Shown one piece after another: positions 6,473 to 6,944 of a stretch of 6,944 bases of DNA (position 1 is the first letter of the stretch; each line of letters opens with the position of its first letter). Made by a program: the position numbers and the translations under genes. The notes under the pieces are model-generated. The model saw only the letters and a list, made by a program, of their open reading frames with translations. It was not told the DNA's origin and did not search any database. Source of the stretch: JBFXDW01 sp050180745 (lineage in GTDB: Bacteria; Pseudomonadota; Alphaproteobacteria; UBA9219); NCBI GenBank assembly GCA_050180745.1, contig JBFXDW010000093.1, forward strand, positions 1 to 6,944, written 5' to 3'.

Positions 6473-6502
6473 GGCGTATCCTTAAGAAGTTCTATGGCAG
6501 GG

Positions 6503-6531
6503 ACTCTAAAAGGTTCTTCCCAGAAAGACAA
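6503..6531 (-). promoter_or_regulatory. Possible sigma-70-type promoter of the secreted-protein gene
   Basis: On the minus strand TTGTCT (6531-6526) and TAGAGT (6508-6503) are separated by 17 bp, with four of six matches in each hexamer. Transcription would start near 6496, giving a leader of about 24 nt that includes the AAGGA site. Matches of this quality are common by chance. Confidence 0.25.
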
Positions 6532-6547
6532 TGAAACTCTTTCCCTT

Positions 6548-6944
6548 TTAATTGATAAGGTATTTTAAGATATGAGCCTTTTCTTGAAGCATCCGGCCTT
6601 TGGGATCATACCAAAAATCGGTGTGACTAATATCTCCCAAATTATGTAGTTCTGCTTTGGGATTTTGTTTTTTGAGATATGCCGCATGATTGGCAAGGTA
6701 ATCATTATTACTGGTAAGAACCGTCATCGGTGGAAAGTTCGTGAAATCTTGTTTTAAAAGAGAGAACGTGTTCTCACTTTGTTTTTCATTAATAAATAAT
6801 TGCGCAAACAGCCATTCAATCAGAGACGCCTCAACAACAGGGTCTTTATCATTACCTTCAATTTTTCCATTCACATCAAAGACAGGAAAAGATAACAGAA
6901 GCCTTAAAGGTAAGGGCGCTTGTTGATCAAGTAGTTTTTTGACC
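6548..6944 (-). CDS. Alpha/beta-hydrolase-like enzyme, C-terminal part only
   Basis: The open frame enters from the window edge and ends at the TAA at 6550-6548, leaving 131 residues. No start is visible; the GTG at 6874 is internal to a frame that stays open to 6944. The end has the layout of the last third of an esterase/lipase of the HSL-like hydrolase group: FPPMTVLTSNND, a strand leading to a probable catalytic Asp (codon at 6703-6701), then helix HAAYLKKQ, strand AELHNL and the probable catalytic His in ISHTDFW (codon at 6625-6623). The nucleophile Ser would be outside. No signal can be judged. By hand count, 108 of 300 bases in 6601-6900 are G or C (36%), well below the other genes. 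Substrate unknown; the fold call is moderate. Confidence 0.7.
   Translation of the reverse strand, partial: VKKLLDQQAPLPLRLLLSFPVFDVNGKIEGNDKDPVVEASLIEWLFAQLFINEKQSENTFSLLKQDFTNFPPMTVLTSNNDYLANHAAYLKKQNPKAELHNLGDISHTDFWYDPKGRMLQEKAHILKYLIN

Noticed and set aside
6484..6547. Terminator after the hydrolase gene (GAAAGA...TCTTTC and GGGA...TCCC).
   Set aside because: The stems are weak or short and no T-run follows on the sense strand.

Overview
The window looks like ordinary alphaproteobacterial chromosome. The evidence is the gene order mraZ-rsmH-ftsL-ftsI, the form of the FtsI sequence, and a PAS-GGDEF-EAL protein with well-kept EAL residues. I cannot place it more finely than Alphaproteobacteria. 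GC content is about half in the cell-division genes but drops to about 36% in the gene at the far right. Every gene I can support is on the minus strand, so transcription runs from high to low coordinates.

Region by region, in the direction of transcription: (1) 6944-6548 holds the C-terminal end of an alpha/beta-hydrolase-like enzyme, cut by the window edge and AT-rich. (2) 6472-5051 encodes a secreted or periplasmic protein of 473 residues that I do not recognise, with a signal peptide, four cysteines and proline-rich linkers. (3) 4964-3121 is a cyclic-di-GMP protein (PAS, degenerate GGDEF, complete-looking EAL). It is interrupted by a run of 100 Ns flanked by an exact 127-bp duplication. 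Collapsing the duplication and removing the Ns restores a clean 538-residue frame ending in the usual EAL C-terminus, so the interruption is an assembly artefact. (4) 3120-2870 is the control region of the division and cell wall (dcw) cluster, with a phased array of TGGGN direct repeats (MraZ boxes) and one DnaA-box-like 9-mer. (5) 2869-1 is the start of the dcw cluster: mraZ, rsmH, ftsL and the first 313 codons of ftsI. Each gene overlaps the next by 1 or 4 nt.

How the genes work together: MraZ is the transcription factor that controls its own operon through the repeats upstream. RsmH methylates 16S rRNA. FtsL and FtsI are the divisome scaffold and the septal transpeptidase. The c-di-GMP protein and the secreted protein lie upstream in the same orientation, but nothing in the sequence shows they belong to the operon. 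I found no mobile element, CRISPR array, RNA gene or convincing terminator. The points most worth a second look are the MraZ-box array, the assembly junction inside the EAL gene, and the unrecognised secreted protein.
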